Source: Xanthoparmelia taractica
Lineage: Eukaryota > Ascomycota > Lecanoromycetes > Lecanorales > Parmeliaceae
Direction of reading: 5' to 3'
DNA: 64,000 bases
Assembly: GCA_033085395.1 (NCBI GenBank)
Contig: JANQBS010000087.1
Location: 89,588 to 153,587 of the forward strand
The stretch's first letter is position 1, and each line of letters starts with the position of its first letter. The position numbers and the translations under genes were made by a program. Of this stretch, positions 11,469 through 21,828 are shown one piece after another. The notes under the pieces are model-generated. The model had not been told where the DNA came from. It saw nothing but the letters and a program-made list of their open reading frames with translations, and made no database searches.

Positions 11469-11996
11469 TTATTGTGAATCATAGCTCTCCGGAGCATTCA
11501 GTTGTCGCCTGCCTTCTCCTTGCTCTTGTGGCTTTTTCGCGTTTCTCAGATTGCTCCCATCCTCTTCTACCTCATCCTCGGTCTCCCACCCATCCTCCCC
11601 CGCCTCACCCATATTCATAGTCTCCTCCAGCACCAATAAATCCCGCTCCAACACCTCAGCCCAATTCTGTATATCTCCCAAGTCTTTCAGTTTCCCCGCA
11701 GCATCGTCAGCAACCTTCTGGTGCTTCTTAGCCTCCACAGCTAGCTTCTTAGTCTGCTTAACGACATCACCCTCTTGCTTCGAGATAGCAGCGGAGTTAT
11801 TATGGATATCGGCAACGCGACCTTCGAGGGAAGAGATGTGGGAATTGCCGATGGAGGTCAGGTGGGCGGTGAAGGCTGCGCGAGCTTCGGCGGTACGTTG
11901 AGGGTCTGGAGGCGGTGAGAGACGCTGTTCGACTTGGGCCGCCGAAGAGGTAGAGGCTGTCATGCCGTCGGGTGGACGCGTTGTGGAGGGCATCAT
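11469..11996 (-). CDS. BLOC-1 subunit 1 (GCN5L1/BLOC1S1)-like protein, 175 aa
   Basis: A single exon with a Ser/Pro-rich N-terminal tail (about residues 1-40) is followed by a helical, coiled-coil-like core (about 40-130). The core ends in LKDLGDIQNWAEVLERDL and matches the GCN5L1/BLOC1S1 family signature (LKxxGDxxNWAxxxExD). An acidic tail (EDGWETEDEVEEDG) follows. In animals and yeast BLOC-1 acts on endosomal membranes and in sorting to lysosome-related organelles or the vacuole; here this is inferred from the family. The start at 11996 gives MMPSTTRPPDG; a second Met follows immediately. It stands alone, with more than 900 bp of gene-free sequence upstream. Confidence 0.75.
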   Translation of the reverse strand: MMPSTTRPPDGMTASTSSAAQVEQRLSPPPDPQRTAEARAAFTAHLTSIGNSHISSLEGRVADIHNNSAAISKQEGDVVKQTKKLAVEAKKHQKVADDAAGKLKDLGDIQNWAEVLERDLLVLEETMNMGEAGEDGWETEDEVEEDGSNLRNAKKPQEQGEGRRQLNAPESYDSQ

Positions 11997-12940
11997 TGCC
12001 CAGGGTGAGATGGCTCGCCAGCAACAGCTAAATCCGACAATCAGAGCGGCGTGCCGATCCGCAGAGCCTCACCATCTCAGGCTTCCCTCTCGCAATCTCC
12101 ACCATCCCCAGTTAGCTGTACGAATTCCTCAACGTAGCGTAAGTACTATAGCTCTAACGCTTGGCCTATGGGACCGTGGATTCTCGGTCGGTGGCTTCAT
12201 TGACCTTTCGACGCTTGAACATCTGACGGGTACAAATTTGGTGAGGCAGTCATCATAAAGGACAGTCGATACAGGTAGTACAGATGTCGAAGGCTGTGTA
12301 CCGCTGTACCCCATGATCTTATGACTTTATCCCTAACACAAACATTTCGATTGTGGGCAATTGCCAGTCCGCAAGCAGGACAAAGACACTCCGTACACAT
12401 ATTTCCCAGTTATGGCAGTCAAACAATAAGAGAAGATGCTCAAAGACGTCTCAGAACACCCCGTTCAATGATGGACCATCTTACAGATGTACTGAGCATT
12501 ACCTAGTTTTGATCTGTACAGTAATTCTCTGGTTTTTACAACTATGCTCTAATTATACCCAACTTCAATCCAGCCGAGACCCAGCATCAGCCATTAGAAA
12601 GCTGTTCGGCGCGAGTCCAGTCTTAACATTGTCCTGAGCAACAGATGCCCATATTACCACCCTGCAGAGACTCAGATATTCCACGCGCTCACCCCCGTCT
12701 TTCTGTTTGCAAATCCAGATAACGCTATAACCCTGCACCCCTCAGGGGAAGAAACCCCCCTCGCCCCAGCCACGCATATCCATGCGGCTACCATAAAAAC
12801 AATCCCATTTTTAAACACATCACACACACCATCAATTATTCGTGAATGAAATATCCCTTCAATACTGTCTACACAACCCTCCTACCGCACACACCCCCAT
12901 CTCGTCAACATAACCCTAACCAATCCGCTCGGTAGATATA
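11997..12940. other. Intergenic, divergent promoter region
   Basis: This region separates the minus-strand BLOC1S1-like gene from the plus-strand gene at 12941. The last 200 bp are C/A-rich (CCCTCACC- and CACACAC-type tracts), as often seen in fungal 5' flanks. Short open frames have no recognisable content. Confidence 0.6.
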
Positions 12941-13567
12941 ATGAGTCCTTCTACAAGCGTCAGCGAGGCGACGCAAGAGCAGCAAACCATCGAGGAAGCC
13001 TTCATCGCCGTATATGTGGCAGCACGTACCAATGGTACATTCCCCACGCCGGCTGACGGGCTACAATGTATAGTCGACGCGGAGAGAAAAGCCGCCGGAA
13101 TGGAGGCAACGGCCGCACGCGTCGCTGCATCAAAGGGGACGAAGCGAGTTCATTGGATTGAGGAAGCTCAAAGCCACGACGAGCCGCGTGCTTTAAAGAT
13201 CCGTTCCCGCAAATCGACCGGAGACACAACCGAAGACCTCTCCCCAGAAAGTATGGATGCCCCGCGAAAGCCCCGTAAGCGCGAGGCCGGAGGTCTGGGC
13301 AACGATGCGAAGGACCGGACTCCCGGCCTCGGGGTCACGGCCCGTGAATCCACACATGAAGGAGCGCAAGAGGTCATGGCAGGGCACGCCGCGTCCGGGA
13401 CAGTTATCGAGCCCTCTAACCCTTTTACAGCAACTGGTGAGCGCATACCCGAGGAGATGCAACGGCTGTCGCTGGATCAGCGGACCTTCAAGGGAAGGGT
13501 CTCCAGACTGAGCGAGGAGCAGATCGATGCCTTGGTTGATGAGGCGTTAGCGTGCCTGGAGGACTAG
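12941..13567 (+). CDS. Hypothetical protein, 208 aa
   Basis: An uninterrupted frame has good fungal codon usage and start context (ATAATGAGT). The protein is hydrophilic. The N-terminal part (about residues 1-60) is likely helical (EQQTIEEAFIAVYVAARTNG). The centre (70-160) is charged and probably disordered with several basic clusters (KIRSRK, PRKPRKREAG). The C-terminus ends in RLSEEQIDALVDEALACLED, a short amphipathic helix. The basic clusters could serve as nuclear signals. I do not recognise a family; a lineage-specific regulatory or scaffold protein is one possibility. Confidence 0.6.
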   Translation: MSPSTSVSEATQEQQTIEEAFIAVYVAARTNGTFPTPADGLQCIVDAERKAAGMEATAARVAASKGTKRVHWIEEAQSHDEPRALKIRSRKSTGDTTEDLSPESMDAPRKPRKREAGGLGNDAKDRTPGLGVTARESTHEGAQEVMAGHAASGTVIEPSNPFTATGERIPEEMQRLSLDQRTFKGRVSRLSEEQIDALVDEALACLED

Positions 13568-13754
13568 AGGCACAGGGGACAACCGTAAGCTGCGGGTCTC
13601 CATCTACCAACCATAAAGGCATGACTTTTTAGTAGGAGGGTCCTTCAGATCGTACCCAGGGACCCTGCCCGTACCTATGTTGCTAGCCGGCAGCACAGGC
13701 ATGGTGCCACAACAGTTAGTTACAGTTTGGAAGAATACCACAAGGCAAAGGCCA

Positions 13755-15869
13755 TCATGTGTTCTTCGTGTGTTCTGCATTCACACATTGTATGCGTTGT
13801 ACAGCGCCTATATTACAGCGGTGTCCGTTATAACTCTTCTCCTGAGCCAGTTTGGTCAAGAGTGCGATATTCGTCTGTTGAAAATTATCTGACCGGCCTT
13901 GAAAGTCGGTTTCATGGAGTGTGACCCAGATGTTTTCATGGCTCCGCAGGACAGCACTATTGAGTTGGTCTTCGGACAAGTAGTCGCCCTTTGCGGTGGG
14001 CCATCGGCGGCGAACAACATACCAACGTGCTTCATCGTCTCTCATATAGAGCAGGTTCTCATTCATGCTGATATTCCATGGATTAGCCGGTAACCCGTTA
14101 GGACATTTTGGGAATCTTATATGAAAGCCGGAGAGTTGGACCATAAGGCCATGCTCAGTTGGAGTTCCCCGATAGTTCTCGATTCCCCTTGTCGTTAAGG
14201 TTGCGTTGCTGTTATCGTGGTGCAGCATTGAGAGCGGTGCTCATCTATAACCTTCCTCTTCGAGCCGAGGTCCAAGCTGGAATAGAATATCTTTAGGTAC
14301 GCCACGAATAGCAGCAGGTATTAACGATTATATTCTGTTAATACGGGTCTTACCGAAACCATTCAGAATGCCAGCGACATCAAGAACAAGCAAAGTTCCA
14401 ATCAGCAAAGGTTCGTCTGTAGAGCCACTGACTGATCTGTGCCCAAGGGCTTCGCCCACCCTTTGGAGGTCAGCACCTGTCTCGCGGCGGAAGAAGTCGT
14501 TGAGCAACCTCATCCTCACAAGAATATCAGTAGTCAGTCCTTTTCGACCCCAGCCGGTGTTGATTCTTACTATCTCCTGCCACAAGGAACGAAAATCCAC
14601 TGCTTGGTCATGAAACTGGATCCACAACCGTCCCTTATCGGCTGATAAAGCACCCTCTTGGAAGGTCCAGAGCCGACGCATCCACCCTGAGGCGAGTATC
14701 CTGGCACAGGTCTCTTCTGGGGCCATTGCCTCACTTTCGTAAAATCTTATCGATGCGTCCAGGACTAGAACGCATGTGGCTCGCTCGGATATGTTTTTCA
14801 TCTGGGCTAATACTCGAGTTTTGCCTTCTCCCGGGTCTGCGGGGCAGCACAGCGTATCACACTAGAACAAGAGCTCAGTCTGCTGATCATTTGGATTCAT
14901 CTTCGCCTCAAGGCTCTGTGTGTATTTCCTCAACTGGAGTAGCTGACACCGAGGTAGTGCGTTGGCTTTGACATTCCCTAATCCATCCGCCCAAACATGC
15001 GATAAAGCAAGGTACCGAGAATCAGGCTGAGAAGGCACTAGCTCCACAGCAAGGCCGTCCAATGTGTCTGCTTCGCGGATACGCAAGAGTGCAAGCGCTC
15101 CGGTTGTCACAACAGCATCAAGCCTTGATGCGTCAACGCACAGCTCTTCGCAGCTACAATCCTTAGTAGCTTGTCGGGGTACGTAATTGTTGAGATCTGT
15201 CTGCTACGCAACACAGTTCTTACTGTTACACAGCCCATGACGTCCAGCTGAGACCGAATCGTGCATAGAGGCGAAGAAATACATTGATTGTAAGGAAGCT
15301 GGTGACGCCACTATAACCTCAATCTGCCTTGGACACTAACCTGAGTGTCCTAAAAGCTCTACCCATGTGGCTTCTCCAAAAGATGTACGCCACGCATTTG
15401 GGCATTTATTTTCGAAGAGGTCCTATCCAATCCCAAACGCTTTGTTTGTCGCATACTCAAAGACCTCGCCTACGGATGCAATGCAGAATTTGACGCTCAG
15501 GTCGAATTCTGGTCCGGCTGCCATAAGAGTCGTGTGGGTTAGTCGTAAGCATTTTGCAACATGCCCATAGGTCATGGTACAGGAGCCATCCTGCACACTC
15601 GATACCCATTGTTCGACCAGCGTACGAAGCCGTGATGTCGATATAATTCTGCCATCCCCGACTTCGTCCGGCCGGACAAAGTCCGCCGACTGGCAAATGT
15701 TGCCTAGTACTTCGTTGATCAGGCCGAAGAAGAGCCAGGTCTGGCAAAAGGCTTCAAACTCCTTGTTCGGCGTCGGGTGAAGCCTTTCGTGTTCCCGCAA
15801 GGGATTTTCTCCTGCTTGACCAGCATCTGGTATGATTTCAGGCCTATTCTCTCTGACCGGATATGTCAA
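13755..15869 (-). pseudogene. HET-domain (heterokaryon incompatibility) pseudogene
   Basis: Four long minus-strand blocks, all in one frame, together make a HET protein: 15869-15423 (TWLFFGLINEVLGNI...), 15110-14862, 14801-14328 and 14228-13755. The HET core is clear: DCSCEELCVDASRLD upstream of 15110, then YLALSHVWADGLGN, CDTLCCP, CVLVLDASIRFYES and GWMRRLWTFQEGAL. The family works in allorecognition and cell death. The gene is broken: TAG at 14862-14864 stands where HET proteins have Trp just before CDTLCCP, TAA lies at 14328-14330, and TGA at 14241-14243 stands for Trp before APLSML. The segment between 15423 and about 15190 also has stops and may include an intron. The Trp-to-stop changes are G-to-A on this strand, compatible with RIP or ordinary decay. 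Confidence 0.8.
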
Positions 15870-16561
15870 GAAGGGACCTCCATCCTATGGTTTTTCGCAC
15901 ACATAAGGGACTGACTCTAAGCCATGGACCGTTCCAGTGGGACGGCTGGGAGATGGTCCATGTTCGGAGCTTCTATATAGGGTGATTTTTGACAAGTACG
16001 TGGAGCTGTAATGCAGATTCCTTGTGACTTGACTGGTGCAGGAGACTGAATCCAGTAAGAATCACGAGCAGCCCATGGCCCGCAGGGCTACGTAGTACAT
16101 GGACGAGTACATGCTTATTATCATTGTTTCAAGTCTGACGTCCATGGCGAAAACACTCATCACTTGCTCACAAAGAGTGTCTCAGCACTTGCAGCTAGCA
16201 GTCAAGCTCCCCCAACCAATCACCTAGAAGGGCTCACCCCCACTCGGACAAGCCCGACTCAGATACCAAATTCTTGATCTAACCCTAATCGGTCCGAATG
16301 GGGGACCTGTCCGAGTGGGGGTTGAACCATTCTAGTCCTTAGTCTGGGGAAGAATTGCCGACCTTGAGCTTGGCGGCATGAAACTGCCAACAAGTCCAAC
16401 ATGCATTGGGTCTCAACAGCATCAACATGCATGGGTTTCCACCCGCATAGGTTGCAAATGGGCGAGGAATGCTGTTTTCCTTCCGGATACAAGCGGTGCT
16501 CGCTCCATCCTCACAACAGAGCAGAAACACTCGCTGCTTCTCCGCCGCCGCAAGAGCACTC
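15870..16561. other. Intergenic, upstream of the FAD oxidoreductase
   Basis: This region separates the minus-strand HET pseudogene from the plus-strand oxidoreductase. It contains the inverted repeat at 16236-16322 described separately. An in-frame extension of the oxidoreductase to ATG 16469 is possible but would add a leader not typical of the family. Confidence 0.55.
16236..16322. repeat. 15-bp perfect inverted repeat enclosing 57 bp
   Basis: ACCCCCACTCGGACA at 16236-16250 is the exact reverse complement of TGTCCGAGTGGGGGT at 16308-16322. An internal partial copy (GGTCCGAATGGGGGACC, about 16291-16307) is itself nearly palindromic. It could be a tiny MITE-like element, a hairpin-forming site or a paired operator upstream of the oxidoreductase. 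No target duplication is obvious. Confidence 0.6.
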
Positions 16562-18060
16562 ATGTCACACAGCCACGACAAAGCAGTTGAGCGCATCGCG
16601 ACCAGCATGCGCGGATTCTACGATCGAAAAGAAGCCTTTCGCATCTACAATGGCTCTACGAACAGTACCCGACAACCTGCCATTAGAGGCAACAACTATG
16701 TAGACACAAGTCCCCTTTCCCACGTCCTGAGTGTGAATCCAAAGGATCGGACTGCGTTGGTCGAGCCCAATGTACCTATGGATAGGCTGGTAGAGGAAAC
16801 GTTGAAGTACGGCTTGATCCCGCCCGTCGTCATGGAATTCCCTGGCATTACGGTCGGAGGCGGCTACGCAGGCACGTCTGGCGAGAGTAGCTCTTTCAAG
16901 CATGGATTCTTCAACCGCACTATAAATCATGTAGAAATGGTGCTCGCGAACGGGAAAGTGATTGAGTGCTCGGACAGCGAGAATGCGGATCTTTTCCACG
17001 GAGCAGCGGGTGCGGTTGGCAGCTTGGGCGTTACCACCCTCATCGAACTTCAACTCCGCGAGTCGAAGAAGTACGTCGAGACGACGTATCACCCGGTTTA
17101 CAGCGTAGCTGATGCTATTCGAAAGATCGAGGAAGTGACTGCCGACCCTGAGATCGACCATGTTGATGGTATTCTTTTCTCCCCGGCCGAAGGCGCTATT
17201 ATAACAGGCCGTATGACGGGTGCGAGTAAGCAGGAGACTGGCGCCACAGTTACTCGCTTCAGCGACGCCAAGGACCCTTGGTTCTATTTGCACGTGAAGG
17301 ACGTAATATCTAATAGGAAAGAATCAACAACCGAGCTTATTCCGTTAGCTGATTACCTTTTCCGATACGACCGTGGCGGTTTCTGGGTCGGAGCCATGGC
17401 TTTCGACTATTATAAGATGCCCTTCAACAACTATACACGCCGGTTCCTGGACGATTTCCTGCACACTCGGATGATGTACACCGGACTGCACGCCAGTGGA
17501 CTATCCAAGAAGTGCATAATCCAGGATGTGGCATTGCCGTACTCGACCGCTGAACAATTCGTCGAATACACCGAGGAACTATTCGATATATGGCCGCTCT
17601 GGCTTTGCCCACTTCGTCAGAGTCCGCTACCGACTATACATCCCCATCTGAAGACCACAGGATCAAACAGCGGGGTTTCGGAGGCGATGCTCAACATTGG
17701 CATCTACGGCTGGGGTCCTTCCCACCCAACGAGTCCGTCAAAGCCAACCGCGATCTTGAGCGTAAAGTCCGAGAGCTAGGTGGCATGAAGTGGCTGTATG
17801 CGCATACATACTATAGTGAAGGGGAGTTCTGGAACATCTATGATCGAAAATGGTACGACGCGCTGCGCGAGAAGTACGACGCAACGTCATTACTAAGCGT
17901 CTATGACAAAGTCAGCCCGCATGTCGATGCCGGTAATCGAGCCAGCTTAGGGTCAAGGCTGAAAAGCATGTGGCCTCTCAGTGGGGTTTACGGGCTCAAG
18001 AAAGCGATTGATAGCGGTTCATACATCCAGGCCAGGAAATCGGCATGGAGATCCATCTAA
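16562..18060 (+). CDS. DHCR24/DIMINUTO-like FAD oxidoreductase, frameshifted
   Basis: The protein has the FAD-binding type-4 fold of delta24-sterol reductase relatives: YNGSTNSTR, LSVNPKDRTALVEPNVPM, then the flavin-binding stretch MEFPGITVGGGYAGTSGESS and NHVEMVLANGKVIE. The C-terminal part has NRDLERKVRELGGMKWLYAH and ends at 18060. These enzymes reduce C=C bonds of sterol side chains using FAD; the substrate here is not known. I start at 16562 (MSHSHDKAVERI) because family members begin this way; ATG 16469 is in frame. At about 17719 the frame changes: GWGP is read in one frame and FPPNESVKAN in the next. No room for an intron exists between these adjacent conserved pieces, so one base is missing in the TTCCC run. 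With that base the protein would be about 500 residues, the usual length. This is either a sequencing error or a real frameshift. Confidence 0.8.
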
Positions 18061-19093
18061 AGTAGAAGGGACACCGAATTAATGTGGCCAGGTGATTTGA
18101 GACTCTTGAGAATATCTCTTTTCAATTCGAGAACCTCGGACAGGTTACCCCTTACGAACATAACGGGAAAGGCTTGTACATACGCTCGTTCCTCAGTCAG
18201 ACCATTGCAAAAGCATCAAGACCTTTTCAACATATACGTCTTAGATACCCTCATACTACTCCCACACTAAGAAGCTCACATGGTTGCGGAGGAGATTTTC
18301 GCCAAATGGGTACTGTCCATCCCAGTCGTCTTGCTCCTGCATGTCTGTAGATAGTCATCAGCTTATAGTAATAGTGGAGCAAAAATTACATCCAGTTCCC
18401 AGAAACTAAAAGCCATCTAGGACAGGAATACTTAAAGCCAATTTTAATCGCCCGCATCTCTCAACTCCAAGATCCATGAATTTTGACACAGGCCACTAGC
18501 CGATGCGGTGAGCATCTCACGCTTTCAAGCCCGTGTCTGGCTTCATTACTTTGCTCTATCGAGAGACTGACCCAAAATAAAAGAAAGAATAGGATCTTCG
18601 ACCTATGAAACAAGCATCGCGTCGCCAGCTTCATTGTCGGCGAGAATACTCGAGAGAGCGATATATGATCAATGTCTGCAACGTCACAAGACCTTTCAAT
18701 AGACCATATATGGCGATGCCCGATAGCAGACCAGGACATAGCTCAAAGGTCAACAAGAATAGCAAGCGGTTTCCGTGAAAAAAGGTCGCAAACATAAGGA
18801 TCTCGCCGGCCACAAATGCAATTGCGCACTTGCAAGGCGGTAGCAGCTGCATTATCTTCTAGCAGGCAAACATTCATCGGAGGACTTGACGAGAATCAGA
18901 GCTCATCGTGTGTCAGGCAAACAGCATCCAGTTCTCGTCACGGCAATGATGTGAATGACTCATCGAGGTGCTCTGAACGTTATCGGAGGCACAACGGAGC
19001 CTATAAAGAGCGCCTACCTTCCAGTTTCCTTGATGTTAGCTCCGAACAAACCCTCTCATCTTGCCTACTGCTTCTTCTACATTAGAAGACATC
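18061..19093. other. Intergenic, no supported gene
   Basis: Short frames on both strands (for example 18461-18739 and 18816-19085) show no domain or splice structure. The part just before 19094 is the 5' flank of the next gene. I see nothing else. Confidence 0.55.
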
Positions 19094-19536
19094 ATGGATG
19101 GTAAGTCAAGGCGACCCTGCCTACCACAAACCACTAACAATTCTCAGCCAACTCAACTGATACCTGGGATGCCTCCGCTCGAATGGACGCATCCGTCAAC
19201 GAGCTCCTCTCCCATCCGATCAATCTGGATGGAGTATTCACCATCCGTACAGCATCGGGAGACACGGAACGCGCGTCTTTAGACGGACTGCCGAGTACGG
19301 CGACATACCCAAAATCATACCAATTACTTAACATCCGTCTGGCGCAAGAACAGTGCAGAGACATATATGACATAGAGTCGGAGACTCATGACGAACGCCA
19401 AAGGAAGCTCGATAGTGTCTTGGCACATCTCTCCGACGCTCAATTCGAGGTATTCGTCAAGATCCTGGCAGCGCTCCAATCCCGAGGCATCGGATGTACC
19501 TGGGAATCTGCGCGACGCTCCCTCGAGATCTGGTAG
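19094..19536 (+). CDS. Hypothetical protein, 131 aa, two exons
   Basis: Exon 1 is only ATGGATG (19094-19100). A 47-bp intron follows (19101-19147; GTAAGT, CCACTAACA branch, TCAG), then a second exon to the TAG at 19534-19536. The protein begins MDANSTDTWDASARMDASVN. It is acidic and likely helical in its middle and C-terminal parts (RLAQEQCRDIYDIESET, LAHLSDAQFEVFVKIL). No domain is recognised. It may be truncated, because coding-like sequence continues downstream in another frame (19494-20111), suggesting a frameshift in a longer ancestral gene. Confidence 0.5.
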
Positions 19537-20111
19537 CGTGGCAGGAGATCCAGGAGAGCCCTCAACCAGGAGCGTTGATTCTCTCTCCGCTGGCGTTCCC
19601 GATCGCCCAATACCCTCACGGGCCCACATCCAGATGGGATGAGCTGCAGCATCGGCCTCCGGGCTGGAAGTCTCGCTTTGTTTTCTTCAGCATCGACGAC
19701 GTGGACGGCGCCCAGGACCTGCTGCTCAAAATCGCACTCGATATGCATGAATCGGGTCCAGACCTAGGTTCCGCTAACATCATACTCCTGCAACGATTCG
19801 CCAGCCTCTCGGACACCATTTCGAGCCAGCTCAAACTGAAACGGATGAGCAAATGGCCCATGGATTGACACGGCTTCAACGAGTTCACGCTGGATCTGAG
19901 AAGAGCATACGCACCCGACGGTGTCTTCCTGCCCAGTAATAAATGGCTGGGGGAATTAAACAGATATCGTAACGCCGCGCCGGCCGTGTTCCGGATTCTG
20001 GCTCCGACGCCGGAGATACAGACGGAGGCCTATGCTGGCTTTGACTATTCCTTTCCCCTAGCGACTCTTGATGGCGGGCGTGGCAGCTCGCCAAAGCAAG
20101 CGGTGTGTTGA
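19494..20111 (+). pseudogene. Coding remnant with one internal stop
   Basis: A frame from about 19494 to 19868 (DLVAWQEIQESPQPGALIL, PPGWKSRFVFFSIDDVDGA) stops at TGA 19866-19868. It then stays open in the same frame to 20111 (HGFNEFTLDLRRAYAPDG, AAPAVFRILAPTPEI). The stop could be a mutated CGA codon. The end vaguely resembles the end of the F-box-like protein at 24623, with hydrophobic spacing and ...ILAP. It may be the 3' half of the gene starting at 19094, displaced by a frameshift, or a separate decayed gene. Confidence 0.4.
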
Positions 20112-20792
20112 TACTCAATCAAGCTTAAAACTGCTCACACCTCCCGTACGTAATCTGCCTTGGTTGAGCTGAGCATGATAGTTCAGTGGAGTCACTCGCC
20201 GATGCCACCTGATTCCATAATAGCTACATGGGAGAGCCGGTACACATTAGTCTTTAGATCTCAGTTTTTAAACATTGCAAGCAGCAGATGAGGTTGTGCA
20301 GATCGAAGGGACAATGTTTGGCAAGCAGTCTAGTTGCGCGCACTGTGACCGAATCTTTGTGATGCGGTCAGTGACTTAGCTACTCTACAGGCCTCCACGT
20401 TGATGACTATACTCAGCGAGGATACAGAGAAAGATTTGAAAGGACGGGAACAGAGAACCTGTTGACAATCCAAGCGGTGCCGAGAAGATGTATCGTTGAC
20501 AATGATGTTGAATGTTACTATAAGTGTTACGTGTACTCTGGACGATTAGTTACCAGTTTCAATGGACTTGCCTGTCGGCTGTTACCTCCTATATTATATC
20601 CGCGTATCTTGCGCGCCAACAACCCTTGTTGCTATGGGGTTACCTCTGCCGCAAAACGGCTATGAGTAGTCTTGTCGCTTGGAGCAAAGCCCGACGACGC
20701 CACTCGTCTTCTCCCGTAGTTCTTATGCACGCATTTCGCGAAATCGAGTCTCATTCACCTACCTCGTAGACTCAAAGGGTCCCAAGGAAAAC
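20112..20792. other. Intergenic, no supported gene
   Basis: Short frames only (20462-20665, 20524-20769). The second half is the 5' flank of the secreted-protein gene; a longer in-frame N-terminus from 20679 is possible but would hide the signal peptide. Confidence 0.55.
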
Positions 20793-21828
20793 ATGTTGTC
20801 GACGTCGATATATCCACTGATTGCTTGTTTCAGCTGCACACTCCTTGCGAAGCCTGTCCAGAATGTCAATGACCTAGGTGACCTTCGTCAACCTTCCCAC
20901 CCTTCAAGCCTGCTTTCCGCTTTCAATGCAACCTCATTAGTCAATGTATCAGTGTCAAACGACATGTCCATCAGGTGCGACGGCGAGGTATACGGCTTCA
21001 AGCCCGACATCAACGACTGCGTAAGCGCACTCCAGCATCAGCTAGTTGGCCGAGAACAGGTCAGTTTCGGACGACGCGGCAGCTCTCGCTCGGAGAAGAT
21101 TATCCCTCTGCCGTACAGGCTGATGGGTGGTACGTAGCCGAAGAGGGTTGATCATCTCGTTTTCATTGATGAAATCACGTGTCAGGCTAACAAAGACGCT
21201 GGAAGACGAAGCGCTCTGTTACCTGGAACCGTTACTGCTGAACGGAGCCGAGATCGGCAGTGCAAGTTTCAGTGAACTCCGCGAGGCAGCCTCTGATTTG
21301 GCTTTGAAGTGCGCTTCGAGAGCGGGACAGGGAGGGATCATTACAAATTTTGGTATGTAGAAGGGAATCAGCCTCTAGTAGGGAAGGAAGCGCAACGGCG
21401 GCCCGTAGCAACAGACACTGACTGATCCCAGGCCGTGACGAGAACCTTGCCCTCACTCTTGGCACATACAAGTCAGATGTAGAGTGCCGCGGTAGTTTTC
21501 CCCAGTGGAGGTCTTGCAGGCACATCCTTGTTGAGATGCCCGTATCGACGGAAACGCAGGTGTTTGGTCCAGTGGCAGATCCGGGCGCTCAAGTGCAATT
21601 GCCGCTTTATATTGAAACTGGTAAGCTGTAGGACTGCGTCAGAAGTTCAATGGTTTTAATGACAAGAGCCTTTGTAAAGATGACAGCAAATGCCTCGCCC
21701 GCGTTTGGTATACCAAAAAGGAGTCAGACACTGCCTCGTGGTTCAATATATGGGAGGCTGTGACCGCCGTGTATTCTGTATGTCTCAGGAATGGGCGGAC
21801 GGGAACTATCAGAGGACTTGGTTTGTGA
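20793..21828 (+). CDS. Secreted cysteine-containing protein, 273 aa, four exons
   Basis: Exons are 20793-21129, 21206-21352, 21432-21620 and 21680-21828. Introns of 76, 79 and 59 bp all have GT-AG ends and phase 1, and the joined frame is 273 residues. I chose ATG 20793 because it gives a signal peptide (MLSTSIYPLIACFSCTLLA). The mature protein has SIRCDGEVYGFKPDINDCVSA, DEALCYLEPLLLNG, CASRAGQGGIITNFG, EMPVSTETQVFG and ASWFNIWEAVTAVYSVC, with paired cysteines. I recognise this pattern from uncharacterised fungal secreted proteins that start their core with xxCDGxxYG and end with SW-xIWEA-xxAVY-xxC. Role is unknown; a secreted host- or wall-interacting protein is plausible. It ends in RGLGL, slightly short of what I would expect, so a small C-terminal loss is possible. 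Confidence 0.75.

Noticed and set aside
16565..17293. Minus-strand 242-aa frame
   Set aside because: Antisense shadow of the FAD oxidoreductase, whose plus-strand motifs are clear.
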